Shown piece after piece: positions 23,154-33,919 of a stretch of DNA of 64,000 bases. Within the stretch, counting starts at the first letter, position 1, and every line of letters begins with the position of its first letter. A model generated the notes under the pieces. It was not told where the DNA came from. It made no database searches and saw only the letters and a program-made list of their open reading frames with translations. A program made the position numbers and the translations under genes. Source of the DNA: Odontesthes bonariensis (Eukaryota; Chordata; Actinopteri; Atheriniformes; Atherinopsidae); the NCBI RefSeq assembly GCF_027942865.1, contig NC_134513.1, forward strand, positions 34,403,429 through 34,467,428, written 5' to 3'.

Positions 23154-24832
23154 AGATCCTATGGCATGAAAATAAATGGAGGCTTTTATGTATTTTTATA
23201 GGCTTTAGTGGTCCCTTAATACTGTATCTGAGTTTTTATCCTCAAAATTCTGCTTTGGTGCAGAATTACAGCCAGTCCCAAAAATGAGCTTTCCTTAGGA
23301 TCCTCAGAATGAGCTGTTTAGTGTGGCCTTACTTACGCCCGTGGTACCTTGCGCAAATGTTTTGGGAATCGCAATGGCACGTAGATGGCACGGCAGCCCT
23401 ATGCCGTAAAACCAGTGTTGCCAATTTAGCGACTTTGTCGCTAGATTTAGCGACTTTTAGCCATCTCTGGCGACAAAAAAAAATAATCTAGCGACTTAGC
23501 GACTTTCGGGCTCAATCTGGCTGAATCTAGCGACAATTTAACTTGTTTTGTGAGTGACAAATCTGTTGCCCCGCGACACCAAACAAGCCGAGACAGAAGC
23601 ACTGCAGGACGGCGGCAACCCGGCATACCGTCATTTCCTGTCAACACCAACAGCAGGACGGCTATCAAAATAACAAATAAGTACACAACACTCGCGTTAC
23701 AGTAAATGAGGTGTCCACTTGCATACCTCATGCTATTTACTGTTACATTAGCTACAGTGACCGAGCTATTAGCTGAAGAGCTAACGACACAGACAGACTG
23801 ACCGTTTTGACTCTGGAACGATGAATGAATCATTATCCTGATGAAATGCACTGAATTTGCGGATTCATTCTTCTTCAGGAAGCTTGAAGTAGGGGGTTTT
23901 GGTCTAAAATGAGCGAGCTAACCATCTCATGGGCATGCAAACACCTCCAACAGCCCAGTTGGCAGAGATAAGAGCTTGCAGATGCTATTAGCTGCATAGC
24001 TAACCGTTAGCTAACGTTAGCTGCTAACGATACAAACCCTTTCCTGTGGTAACAAGCTATGTAACTATACTGTACATACAGGAAAGCAACACAATAATAG
24101 AGCGTTACATTACTTACTCATGAATGAGATCCTTCCCCAAGTGAGAGACGAATGGAGCAGGAGATTGACAGGCGGATCGGTGCGGTGTCTGCAGTGGTCT
24201 CTGCACCGGCCCGTCATAGTGAAAAATCAGCTGAGCCAGAAGGCGAAGCTCTCGATTTACCGGTCAATCTATGTTCCTACCCTCACCTATGGTCACGAGC
24301 TGTGGGTAGTGACCGAGAGAATGAGATCGCGAATAAAAGCGGCTGAAATGAGTTTCCTCCGCAGGGTGTCTGGGCTCTCCCTTGGGCTCGGTATTAGCCC
24401 AAGTTCTGGAAACATTCGTCTGTGAAATATTTGGCACACACACAAATCTCTTCAGTTCTGTCATCACTTTCCCAGAAAAAAACAAAATCTGTCCACTGGC
24501 TCTTTAGAGGTTCTGATGCAGGAGCTCTAAACAGATTTTTTACATCGATATACAGCGCAATGAGCTGGCCAAAGAGCTGTGGGCGGGGAAAGGCAGTTTA
24601 TTGGCTCTGGGTGGAAACAACCTCCACGTCATGAGCGGCGCCCACGTCATAAGAGGCGGCTTTCCCGATCAGGCCATCTGCATGGTCACATTTCCAAAGG
24701 CAGAGAATAATTTCCAGTGCATGGTTTAGGTCTATCGTCATTTTTAGCCACTGTGGGACCGCATGCAGGCTAGAGGAACTCATATTAATGTTAAAGAACC
24801 TTAAAAAGTGAAAATTTCATGCCATGGGACCT
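23154..24832. mobile_element. TTAA-target DNA transposon inserted in the LINE
   Basis: TTAA stands at 23150-23153 and at 24833-24836. Inside, the left end AGATCCTATGGCATGAAA matches the inverted right end AGGTCCCATGGCATGAAA at 16 of 18 bases. TTAA duplications are used by piggyBac and Kolobok elements; I cannot tell which. Removing it joins the two LINE halves in frame. It contains repeats of TAGCGACTT near 23427-23535 that resemble a hAT end, and a piece of another LINE at 24120-24421. I see no transposase. Confidence 0.75.
24120..24421 (+). pseudogene. LINE reverse-transcriptase C-terminal fragment
   Basis: The frame reads LSIYRSIYVPTLTYGHELWV and MRSRIKAAEMSFLRRVSGLS. The Y-x-P-TLTYG-x-E-W box and the following R-x-x-AAEM-x-FLRR are typical of the region after the RT domain in a LINE group common in fish. 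It is a fragment inside the TTAA element. Confidence 0.6.
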
Positions 24833-24836
24833 TTAA

Positions 24837-24977
24837 AGTTCTGCAATATCTGACCCAAAGGGAGCATATACAAGTTAAACAGAAGAGGTCCAAGAATTGA
24901 CCCCTGGGGGACTCCACAACTCATGGCCACTCGCTCAGATTCATAGCTGCCAATTGTAACAAAATAACTCCGGCCTT
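24837..24977 (-). mobile_element. L2-like LINE, segment 2 (RT core)
   Basis: The minus strand reads [20 protein letters not shown] then [20 protein letters not shown], the conserved CGVPQGS-x-LGPLLF box of L2/CR1 reverse transcriptases. It is bounded on the left by the TTAA element and on the right by the Harbinger element, which begins straight after TAGAAGGCCGG (minus-strand reading). Confidence 0.8.
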
Positions 24978-25479
24978 CTAAAGGCCCGGTCACACATGTC
25001 CTCCACGGGCATATCGCGGCCGAATCACGGCCAAAACTGTCTGCCCGTGAAGCAGACGCTGTTGGACGCTTTGAGGTCGCGATTGAGACGCGATACAGCC
25101 GTACTTCACCCGTCGTTACACGCGGTAAGAAATTCACACGCGGTTGGCCGCGCGAAAAAGTTTTGGGCTGCCCAAAACTTTAGACCGCGGGTAATCACGG
25201 GCGGTACACGTTGTACACATGCGGTAAAGACGCGGTACAGACGCGGAACGAATGTGCTGGGACGTGATGGGACGTGCTACGGCCGCGGTTAAGACGTGGT
25301 TACACGCGGTAGGATCAGCGGGTAATCGCGGTTGGAGCACAGTCATAACACGTTTGTTCCGCGTCTGTACCACGTTGTTATCACGTGCATTAGCGTGTGT
25401 ACCGCGTGTAAGCACGGACAAACGCCTTTCTCCGCGATTTGCCGAGCATTCGTCAGTTGTGCTCCAGACGTCAGACGGC

Positions 25480-26642
25480 GACTGGATTGGCAGGAGACCT
25501 GAGCTGGGGCTGTACGATCGTCTCATGGTGGAGCTCCGTAATGAAGATCCAAGGGCCTTCCATAATTTCATGAGAATGCCACCTGCCATGTTTGATGAAA
25601 TTGTGCAGAGACTGACACCAGCCCTTACCAAGAAGACCACAAAGTGGCGAGCACCCCTTGATCCAGGCCTGAAGGTTGCCCTCACCCTGAGGCACCTTGC
25701 TTCTGGCGCCAAGTACCGTGAGATGCAGTATGCCTGGAGGGTCCCTCACAACACCATCAGTTGTTGCGCGAAGTGTGTGCGGCCATCGTCGAGGAGTTCC
25801 GTGATGAGCTGCTCGCGCCACCACAGACTGCTGCAGAGTGGCGTCAGATTAGTGACAATTGGATGAACAGTTGGAACTTTCCGCATGTCATTGGTGCAAT
25901 AGACGGCAAGCACATTGCCTGTAAATCTCCTGCCAACACTGGGTCCGACTACTTCAACTACAAGGGCTTCTTCAGTGTCATCCTCCTGGCAGTCGTCACA
26001 TCTGACTACAAGTTCCTCTGGATAGACGTCAGCGACAAGGGGTCTTCGTCTGATGCCCACATCTACAATGCAAGTGATTTCAGAGAGGGTCTCCAGAACA
26101 ATGACATTATTGGGTTCCCACAGCCTGATCCTCTCCCAGGTGACACTGAGGATATACCTTACTTTCTGGTGGGAGATGATGCTTTCGCACTCCGGACCTA
26201 CATGATGAAGCCGTATGGTAACAAGGACATGACCAGGAAGCAGAGGATATTCAGCTATAGACTGTCGCGAGCCAGAAGGGTAGTTGAGAATTCGTTTGGC
26301 ATCCTTGCCAACCGATTTCAAATTCTCCTGACTACCATGATGCATGAAGCTGACACTGTGAGGCTCCTGGTCAAGGCGTGTGTACTCCTCCACAACCTGA
26401 TGAGAACACGTTACCCGGTGATGCAGAACAGACTGGTGGATTTCGAGCGTCCAAATGGAGCCCTGGTGCCTGGTGCCTGGCGTGCAGGCAGGAACCTTGA
26501 CGACACGAGACCTGACCGAGTACCAGGAAACAATAGAGATTTCAGGAGAGCCAAGGCTCAGAGGAACCTCATCATGGAGTGGTGCAACTCACCGGCTGGA
26601 AGGGTTCCATGGCAGGATGACATGCTCCTACCCCGTTTCTAG
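25480..26642 (+). pseudogene. Harbinger (HARBI1-like) DDE transposase, one frameshift
   Basis: The protein would cut and join transposon ends in the nucleus. The first part (from DWIGRRPELGLYDRL at 25480) contains FHNFMRMPPAMFDEIVQRL and LRHLASGAKYREMQYAWRV. The second part (25761-26642) contains HVIGAIDGKHI, SDKGSSSDAHIYNASDF and SRARRVVENSFGILANRF, which supply the three catalytic acidic residues of the DDE_4 fold. The frames meet at 25756-25763, where ATCAGTTGTTG needs one more T to stay open; a single-base deletion, or a sequencing error in a T run, would explain it. The C terminus is a complete run to TAG at 26642. No introns are needed. The true start may lie upstream in the CpG-rich leader. 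Apart from the one shift it looks young. Confidence 0.85.
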
Positions 26643-27165
26643 TTATTGTGATTGCTCATGCTAAGGAGCTGTGACATTTAATGTACGAACTGATGATGGT
26701 TAAACTAAGGATTATTCTACAATTGTTATAACATGAATGTATAATATGATGTTGAATTGCTGTATTTCTTTGATTGTTTCTGTGTTTGTGTTGGGGGTGG
26801 TGGAAATATAAGAAAACAATAAATAAAATTTGGATTAAAATTATTATCGTCTGTACTTTGTAGAAGATAAATGTCTTAATCTAATTTTTATTTCTTGTCA
26901 TTTGAAATTTACTAATATTTTATTATTGTAATAGTTTTTCATTTTTATTACACAGTTCACACACTTTATTTTATTTACCTAGGAAACAAAAACAAATACT
27001 AACACTTTAACAACAGTACAACTTTATTATTATATCAAAGTTATCAAAAACAGTGAAGTTAACAGCAAGGCATAAATATAGCCAATCAACCACAGGATAA
27101 AAACACAGTAATATAAAGATATCAAAAATCAGTCACAAAATCACAAATCAGTCACAAAGCACACA

Positions 27166-29435
27166 CTACTCCGTAGCATCCGAGGAGGTCTCATCAGCCT
27201 GACGGACCTGACTGGCTTGGTCCCATGAGGCAACGTAAGGTCTTGCTTGGCCAGGTGAAGTTGTGGAAAGGTTCGGGGTGTTGAGAGTCTGTAGTGGTTG
27301 CTGGGTAACCTGCTGGTGCTGCTGCTGGAGAACCTGCTGCTGACCACCACCATACTGCCAGTTGCTCCACTGGTCGTAGTTGGGCTGGGGCTGGTAGTAC
27401 TGCTGCTGCTTGTAGTAGGTCTGACTGCAGTAGGGTTGTGAGGAGGCTGTGCATGCTGCTGGTGCAGACGCTGAGGGGCCTGGTCTGGCCCATGATGAAG
27501 AAGGCCCTTGAGTGTCACGGCTGCTGTCACGTTGACCCTGTCCTCCCTCACGCATAATATCCGTGATGAGCTCCTTCATGACAGAGTACTGCTCCTGGGG
27601 AGCAGTCAGGAGCGTATCAGACACATAGCGGGTGAAGGCCTCTCGGTCTGACTGAGCCTTAGACCTCTCCTCCAGCAGCTTCTCCAGCAGTGCCTGGTTG
27701 GCCTTCATGGTAGAACGCAGTTCCTGCATCCAGCTCTCCTCCTCTAGGCTCTCCTCATCCCTCCTCCTCCTCTTGCACCGGCGACTAGACGTGGTCGAGC
27801 CCTGCTCCGCTGCTGCCAATTCCATCTCTTCCAGGATGTTAAACTGGCTTTCCACGGAGTCATGAGTTTCCAGCGAGGGCAGTGCATGGAAGGTCGAGGC
27901 AGCAGCAGATGCAGCAGACGAGGCAGTAGCATTAGCAGAGAGGGCACGTGGCAGACTGACGAGGGTGTCTGGAGCCTCAGTGGTGATGGAACCTGAAACA
28001 AGTTAAACATTTGTTTAATATGATGGCATTGACAGTTTGCATTAAAACATGTTAAAGCATTGTATACATTTAATCACTTCAACAATTTTTTGGAATATAC
28101 TTTTGGAATATAGTTTTGAAATGTAGTTTTTGAATAAAGTTAAATGAAGTTTAATAAACTTTATGTTAAAATATATATGAGAAATATACTGTGTGTCCTC
28201 AGGATGAATGATATTGCAGTGTTTTTGTTGTAACACTACAGGGCGCAAGAAGCGAAGAAATATATTAAATGTCTTTACAAAAATAAACAAATTAAGGCAA
28301 ATTTGTCAAAAATGTATACAATAAAATTAATAAATTGAACTATTTTATTGAAATTTCAAAAGTTTTCAAATAAATGTAATGACATGTACTTACTTTTGTA
28401 GAAGGCAATGTTCTTCAGCACCCACTTGTCCCTATCCGTCAACAGCTTTGTTGCCTGGCCACTCGTCTTCTTGGATAGCTTTACGTACCAATCTTTAACG
28501 TTCTTCCACCAGTTCTGCAGATGCTTGAACGTGACCCCGATCTCTTGTGCCTTCATCTCCCACGCTGACTTCTTCTTATGGTAATCCTTGCTGCTCCGGA
28601 GCCAAAGGTAAGAGTTGCCCTGAAGCCACTCAACCATATCCTGCTGTACCTCGTCTGGGAGACTCCAAGCTTGCTTGGGAGCACCATCAGCCTTCCTCTT
28701 GCCCTTGCCCTTGCCCTTGCCCTTCTGCTTTTTGCGACCCGGCTCTTGCTCCTCCTCTTCCTCCTCCTCTTCTTGACGTGGGGTGGGTTCCGGGGATTTC
28801 GGAGAACCAGGCTCTTCCGACACAGGATCCTCCTCCTCCACTCGCATGGCGCCCTCCCCAGTGTTGGCAGCGGGTGTGGTCACAGGGGTGGTGGTGGCAG
28901 CAGTGGTGGTGGCAGCAGATGTAACACCTGAAAAGGCAGAATAATAAAAGTATTTTTTAATGAACAATATTCGTTTATAAAAAATATACATACAAATAAT
29001 AATTTTTTGGGGGGGGATAATTTCTTCAGCGACATGCTTTTCATTCCAAATTTGGCACACGAGATAAAATATCCTCCCATTAAATTGTTTATAATCACAG
29101 TATGCATTGCACGTTACTCAAAATTAATAGTGTACGCAAAATAATTTTAAAAAAATATTTCCTACTGCTATCTTCCATAATGCATAACAACTTTTTTCTT
29201 TAATTGAATTAATTTTGAACGAACAGTGGTCCACCATTCATTGACGAAGATTTAAAAATTTAAAAAATTATAACATAAATTGTACTCACCATCAAGAGAT
29301 TCTTCCTCCTCTTCTAGACTGGCAGCTCTTGGACTCACAGCAGGACTGGCCTCGACCTCGCCACGAACACTCGGAACTTCGGCAGCAGAGTGGACAACAG
29401 CTTGCACCTCCAGAAAAAGATCCCCTACCCCGCCT
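27166..29435 (-). CDS. Harbinger Myb/MADF-like DNA-binding protein, 5'-truncated
   Basis: In Harbinger elements a second protein with a Myb/SANT- or MADF-like domain binds the transposon ends and helps the transposase enter the nucleus. Three exons join exactly: 29435-29290 (ends GATG|GTGAGT), 28927-28394 (534 bp, ends AAAA|GTAAGT) and 27992-27166, all with phase-1 joins. The middle exon has an acidic stretch, a Lys/Gly nuclear-signal-like run (GRKKQKGKGKGKGKRKADG), then the MADF-like part from LPDEVQQDMVEWL to KNIAFYK with Trp residues at regular spacing (WLRSS, WEMKA, WWKNVKDWY). The last exon starts SITTEAPDTLVSL, has a basic patch (RRCKRRRRDEES), a coiled-coil-like Leu/Glu region and a Gln/Tyr-rich tail. 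Exon 1 is cut by the TTAA element at 29436, so the native start is lost; an ATG at 29473 would be in the other element. The frame is otherwise open. Confidence 0.75.
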
Positions 29436-29439
29436 TTAA

Positions 29440-31759
29440 CTCTTTCGGTGCCATTGACGTCTATAGACGTCAATTTAAAAAAAAACGTTCACTGCCAAAG
29501 ACGTCTCTAGACGTCAATTGCGTTTTTAATGGAGCGGGCTGGGGGACAATCTAGCGGAGTTCGTCACTAAATCTTAGGCTTGTAAACACTAAACAGAGAA
29601 TCTACTGGCAAAATTACCCGCTAGGTGGCAGCAGTGCCACTATGCACACAAAAAAAAAAAGAGCTCGTTTTCTCAATTTTTTGGGTCAAACAGCTGTTTT
29701 TGGTGAAACCAACCTATGTTCTACTGTCTATTACTAAAAGACTGAAAATGGTAGTGTAGCAGTCACAGTGCCGTGTGGATTAAGAGTTTTTGAAACTTTG
29801 ACAAAACCAACATTCCTGTGGGGGATGTTTACGTATGTGGATAAAAAACAGGTCTTCATTTTCTTTCCACAAAGGAAAGAGAGACAGAAAACTGCCTAAT
29901 TTACAACAACCTTCGGCCTTTGAAAGCTTTTGGGGAGTCGAACTCGCAACAGACGCTTGCCATAAATTGGGATAAACTCGAATGAACAAAGAATCTTTCT
30001 GTTGGAGAGGTGGGACACTTACTATCTTATCTTCACCACAAATCGAAGTTGACACTTTAACACCCTTTCCCACAAGAGAACCGACCAGATGGCTACACAC
30101 GAACTGAGAAGACTTCACTAAGACTCACTTTTAGTCGAACCTTAAAACTATATTAAATGTGTTTGATAACCGTATACAATTTCTTTCAGGTTTCCAGCTT
30201 GATGACAAGACGCATATAGAGACAATTTGTACGATTCTGGCTTAAATATTGACAAAGAACTGATCTTGGTGGAAAATGCCCAACCTGCCTGATGGAACCA
30301 CATTGCCCCCTAGTGGTCTGCAGTGTTGATTAGTTGAACATTTAAATCCCAGAGGACTCAGTAAAATGGACAAGATATATGCAACTATTAACTTTTAACG
30401 ATGTCCCTTCGGTATCTATTTGGTATTTGTTTGGTACCCCCATTGTTAACACAGAAAATTAACATTGTGTGGTTCACTATTTATATGTCACGATTTCATA
30501 GATATTCATCTGAATTTTGAAAGTCATAATCATCAATTACGTTGTGTGTTATTTTGATGTCTTTATATTACAAGTCTATGTTATATCTTTAATCTGCATA
30601 TCTTAACAAGATGTAGTGTTTTCAGAATCACCGAGACAAATGTTCTATGAGACGGAGTAATGGAGAAATAGAATTTCTTTGTCTCATCCAGAAATCCCCA
30701 CGCAAAACAGATCATCTTACACAGACACCCAGGCAGACATTCACCACAGTTCAAGCATATCATTTGCTGAAAGAGTAGTGTAAGCTTACGTCATGCCCCG
30801 CCTCCGAGAATCAAAACCCGGAGCCCGCGAAAAACACACTCACTTGTTACAGAAGAGTTTCAACCCAGAGTTTCAGAACAGAACAGAGAACACAGTTGCT
30901 CAGAGAGATTTGGAGATGACTTGAGTAGAAAAGAAGAGCTCACCAGAATTATTTGGGAGTTTTCCCATAATCTCAGGAGAGAGCGGAAGGACGTGAGGAT
31001 GAGCGATGCAGAGGACGACCGAAAGGAAGCCCTCCAGAACCTCCAGAGACCCCGGAGACGAGAAAGAAAGACCCGAACAAAGATTAGAACAGAATGAAGT
31101 TTTCCTACCCAGAAAGCCAACTCAAGCAACCTTTTATTAATCTTCTGTTAACTTAAGTTCACTTCATCAGAAAAGCAATGGACCAACTCGGACACTCGTA
31201 GGATTTGATTATCTAACCACAGCCCTCAGCACCATCGTTCCCGTTTCCCGGTGAAAAGAAGCAACTGAAAAGTCCGCTAAAGTCAGCCACAACCAGGAAG
31301 GCCCAGAGAGCGGAAGAGAAACCCCCTCGGACCCCGCGTGGCCACTGCTGTGTTCCGAGCTGACTAAGCAGAACTTCAGCACAGTAAGACCGACCCATTT
31401 TCACCTTAAAGTGGGTTTGATGGATGTCTTGAGGCTTTCACAGAATGATAAATTAATCCGAAATGTCAGTATTTAGCGTCAAATAGTCAGCCAACCTAAA
31501 CTATTTGAATACATCCAGTATCTCTCCATTCCCATATTTTATTTTCCATTCACTAAGTGTTTTATATATTAGTTTCTACAGTAGAAACAAACTTTTTTTC
31601 CTGATCAAAGAAGAGAGTCTACTCTTTCTTTTGGTAATTTCGGTGTGTACATAGTCATAAGACACACTTTTCTATGGGTCTTGGAAAATCAGTCAAAATA
31701 CTGAAAAACACTTGGCAGTATGGGTGGCTCTGAACTGAAAATGGCTGGCAGCCAATGAG
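29440..31759. mobile_element. TTAA-target DNA transposon joining Harbinger to LINE
   Basis: TTAA stands at 29436-29439 and 31760-31763. The inner ends CTCTTTCGGTGCCA and (inverted) CTCATTGGCTGCCA match at 11 of 14 bases. Near the left end a perfect palindrome GACGTCTATAGACGTC (29457-29472) is followed 32 bp later by the near copy GACGTCTCTAGACGTC. No transposase frame was recognised in the 2.3 kb, so it is likely non-autonomous. The left flank is Harbinger and the right flank is LINE. Confidence 0.65.
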
Positions 31760-31763
31760 TTAA

Positions 31764-33140
31764 GGACCGCTCCAGAAGGTCCAACTCAGTTTTCCAGCCT
31801 GTGCAACAGTATCAAACGCAGCGCTGAGGTCCAACAGAACCAGGATTGAAACACAACCTGAATCAGTATTCAACCTAATGTCGTTTAACACCTTGACCAG
31901 AGCTGTTTCAGTGCTGTGATGACTTCGGAAGCCTGATTGAAAGTTATCAAGACTTCCACTTTCATTTTAGAAAGTCGTTGAGCTGGTTAAATACAACTTT
32001 CTCAATAATCTTGGATATAAAAGAGAGGTTAGAGACAGGTCTGTAGTTGTTCATCATAGAGGCGTCTAGAGTTCTCTTCTTTAGGAGTGGCTTAATGGCA
32101 GCTTTCTTTAGTGACTTGGGAAAAATGCCTGATGCCAGTGAGCTGTTAACCCTCTGGAGTCTAAGGCCTTTTCAGAGACTTTGAGGCAGTTGTCACCACC
32201 TTGACATTTTCAAGTATTTCAACTAACTGTAAACATCTATGCAAAAGTGACACATATGGTTGTATTCTGAAAAGCCTAACAAAAAACAATATGACAGTGA
32301 AGTGAATGTAATACAAACAAGTTTTATTTAAATTGAGGGTAAACACAACTGTACAAAAAACAAGTTTTAGAGGTCTTCAAACAGTGCAAGAAAACACACT
32401 ATAAATATATCTAGCCAAGACTTTTGAAGGTTGAACCTTGTAAACAAAAGTGTTGGCTGCATAAAAGTAAAAAGTGCAGTCAGAAATGTTTTTTTGTTTT
32501 CACACAAACTGTAAAAAAGTCATTGTAACTCCAGGCAGTGTCTCTGAGAGTTGAATACAAATTAGATGGGTGTGTAACACCCCTGATTCCCCCCACCCCC
32601 CTGTCACTCTCCATGTGATAATTGTCTGTCACTGGCAGGACATTGCTGCCTTCCCCCACATGCTGGCTGAATGGGGCGTGTTCTCACTTGTGAATAGCCA
32701 CTCAATCACCTGGTACTTTACATGTGAATAGTGATAAGTGTGGCCCAGGAAGCTGCTGCAGTCTGAGAGTACAGAAAATCCAAAGATTTCTGTTCACTCT
32801 CTTTAAAAACGGCCACCTATATACTTTATTTTAATATATATATATTCGAAAACTAGAAGTTTCAAGGTTTTTAATGGTGTCACTTATATGTTTGAATGAC
32901 AAAAACTCACAGTTACGGATGTGTTTTTGGAGATGTGTAAAAAATCCAGCCGGCGGGATTTAGACTCCAGAGTGTTAACTATTTGTAGGAGATCACTTTC
33001 TACTGAGGTAAAAACAGTTTTTAAAAAGTTGGATGGTATTATGTCCAGAGTGCAAGTTGTTGATTTCAGATGCCGAACTGTTTCCTCTAGGATTTTTAAA
33101 TCAACAATATTAAATTGTGACATAACATCAGAGTTATTTC
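31764..33140 (-). mobile_element. L2-like LINE, segment 1 (RT start)
   Basis: On the minus strand, near 33110-32990, LEETVRHLKSTTCTLDIIPSNFLK and LLQIVNTLE match the start of the L2-type reverse transcriptase. Near 31860-31800 the frame reads [15 protein letters not shown], the first catalytic-Asp box. Between them the region 32160-32880 is out of frame and AT-rich, and may be another insertion. The segment ends at TTAA 31760, which would continue with LINE sequence in an intact copy. Confidence 0.7.
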
Positions 33141-33221
33141 TAGGACACAGATTAGTTTTCTTGTTTGTCTATGTTGCGTGAATTTTTTGTCTAAATGTTT
33201 TAATTTTTTGGCTAAGAAAGT

Positions 33222-33447
33222 TGGGTAAGAATTTGGCAAACCGGAAGTAGCAGACGACAGGTGCGTGACGTCGCGAGTGCCAACTGCTGGAACAACCCCC
33301 AGTAGTTCTAGTAGCGAAGCCAGCTGTTTGCCAGACCTGGACAGCTTCTTCACGGCAAATTTCGATCCGAATATTGTTGATGACAATGAAGAGCCTGAAG
33401 AAGAAACCGAGGAGGCACTCCGGAGTGCTCCGGAGTGCTGCAATTAA
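33222..33447 (+). pseudogene. P2X7-like family first exon, copy 2
   Basis: The plus-strand frame starts at 33265 with MTSRVPTAGTTPSSSSSEAS and LPDLDSFFTANFD, then an acidic run, and diverges from copy 1 after EEPEEE. The 43 bases before the ATG, from GAATTTGGCAAACCGGAAGT, also match copy 1. The copy is in opposite orientation to copy 1, and both 5' ends face the LINE between them. The frame ends soon after the shared part, so this is a truncated copy. Confidence 0.4.
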
Positions 33448-33734
33448 AAAAAAGGCTAGTGGAAGTGATGGCACGGAGACAGACACCGATTCTCCTTATG
33501 AACATTTAAAACAATTTTACACTCTTGTAAACCAAGACCCCGACGGCATTTCATATTATAAACTCTTTTTTAATTAAATGCTGGTAGATTTCATTGCACT
33601 AAGTATAGAACTGGTCTACCTTGTCTGTACTGCTGCCAGTTTCATCACCTGTTAAGAAACCCACAATTGCAGTGTCATGAGCAAATGTCTACAATGAGCA
33701 GTTTCAAAGAACGTACAGTGTGTGCCGCTCGCTA

Positions 33735-33910
33735 GCTCGTAGTGTGAAAAAAAGTATTTATTTGAATATCTCACGAAAAAAGTAAAATGAACTGAACTTT
33801 GAACTAGTTCAGAATTAAAATTGTGAACTTTGAAAGTGAACTGTTCACTTTGAGCATGTATGAACTGAACTTGAACTAGTTCAGAAAAGCTGTGAACTGG
33901 CACAACACTG
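33735..33910 (-). mobile_element. hAT terminal fragment with GAACTAGTTC palindromes
   Basis: The reverse complement starts CAGTGTTGTGCCAGTTCACA and contains two copies of CTGAACTAGTTCA-like text. A CAGTGTTG start and short GTTCA repeats match a known fish hAT end type. Only one terminus is found. Confidence 0.45.
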
Positions 33911-33919
33911 TCTCTGTTG

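Larger units (their letters stand above)
24981..29435 (+). mobile_element. PIF/Harbinger transposon, two genes, right end missing
   Basis: The left end AAGGCCCGGTCACACATG follows LINE sequence directly. The next 400 bp are CpG-rich with repeated ACGCGGTA-like words. The element carries a DDE transposase on the plus strand and a Myb/MADF-like DNA-binding protein in three exons on the minus strand, the convergent two-gene layout known for Harbinger. It stops at a TTAA element at 29436, inside the first exon of the second gene, and no right terminal repeat is found. The left target triplet is probably CTA (24978-24980), but the second copy is lost. Confidence 0.85.
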
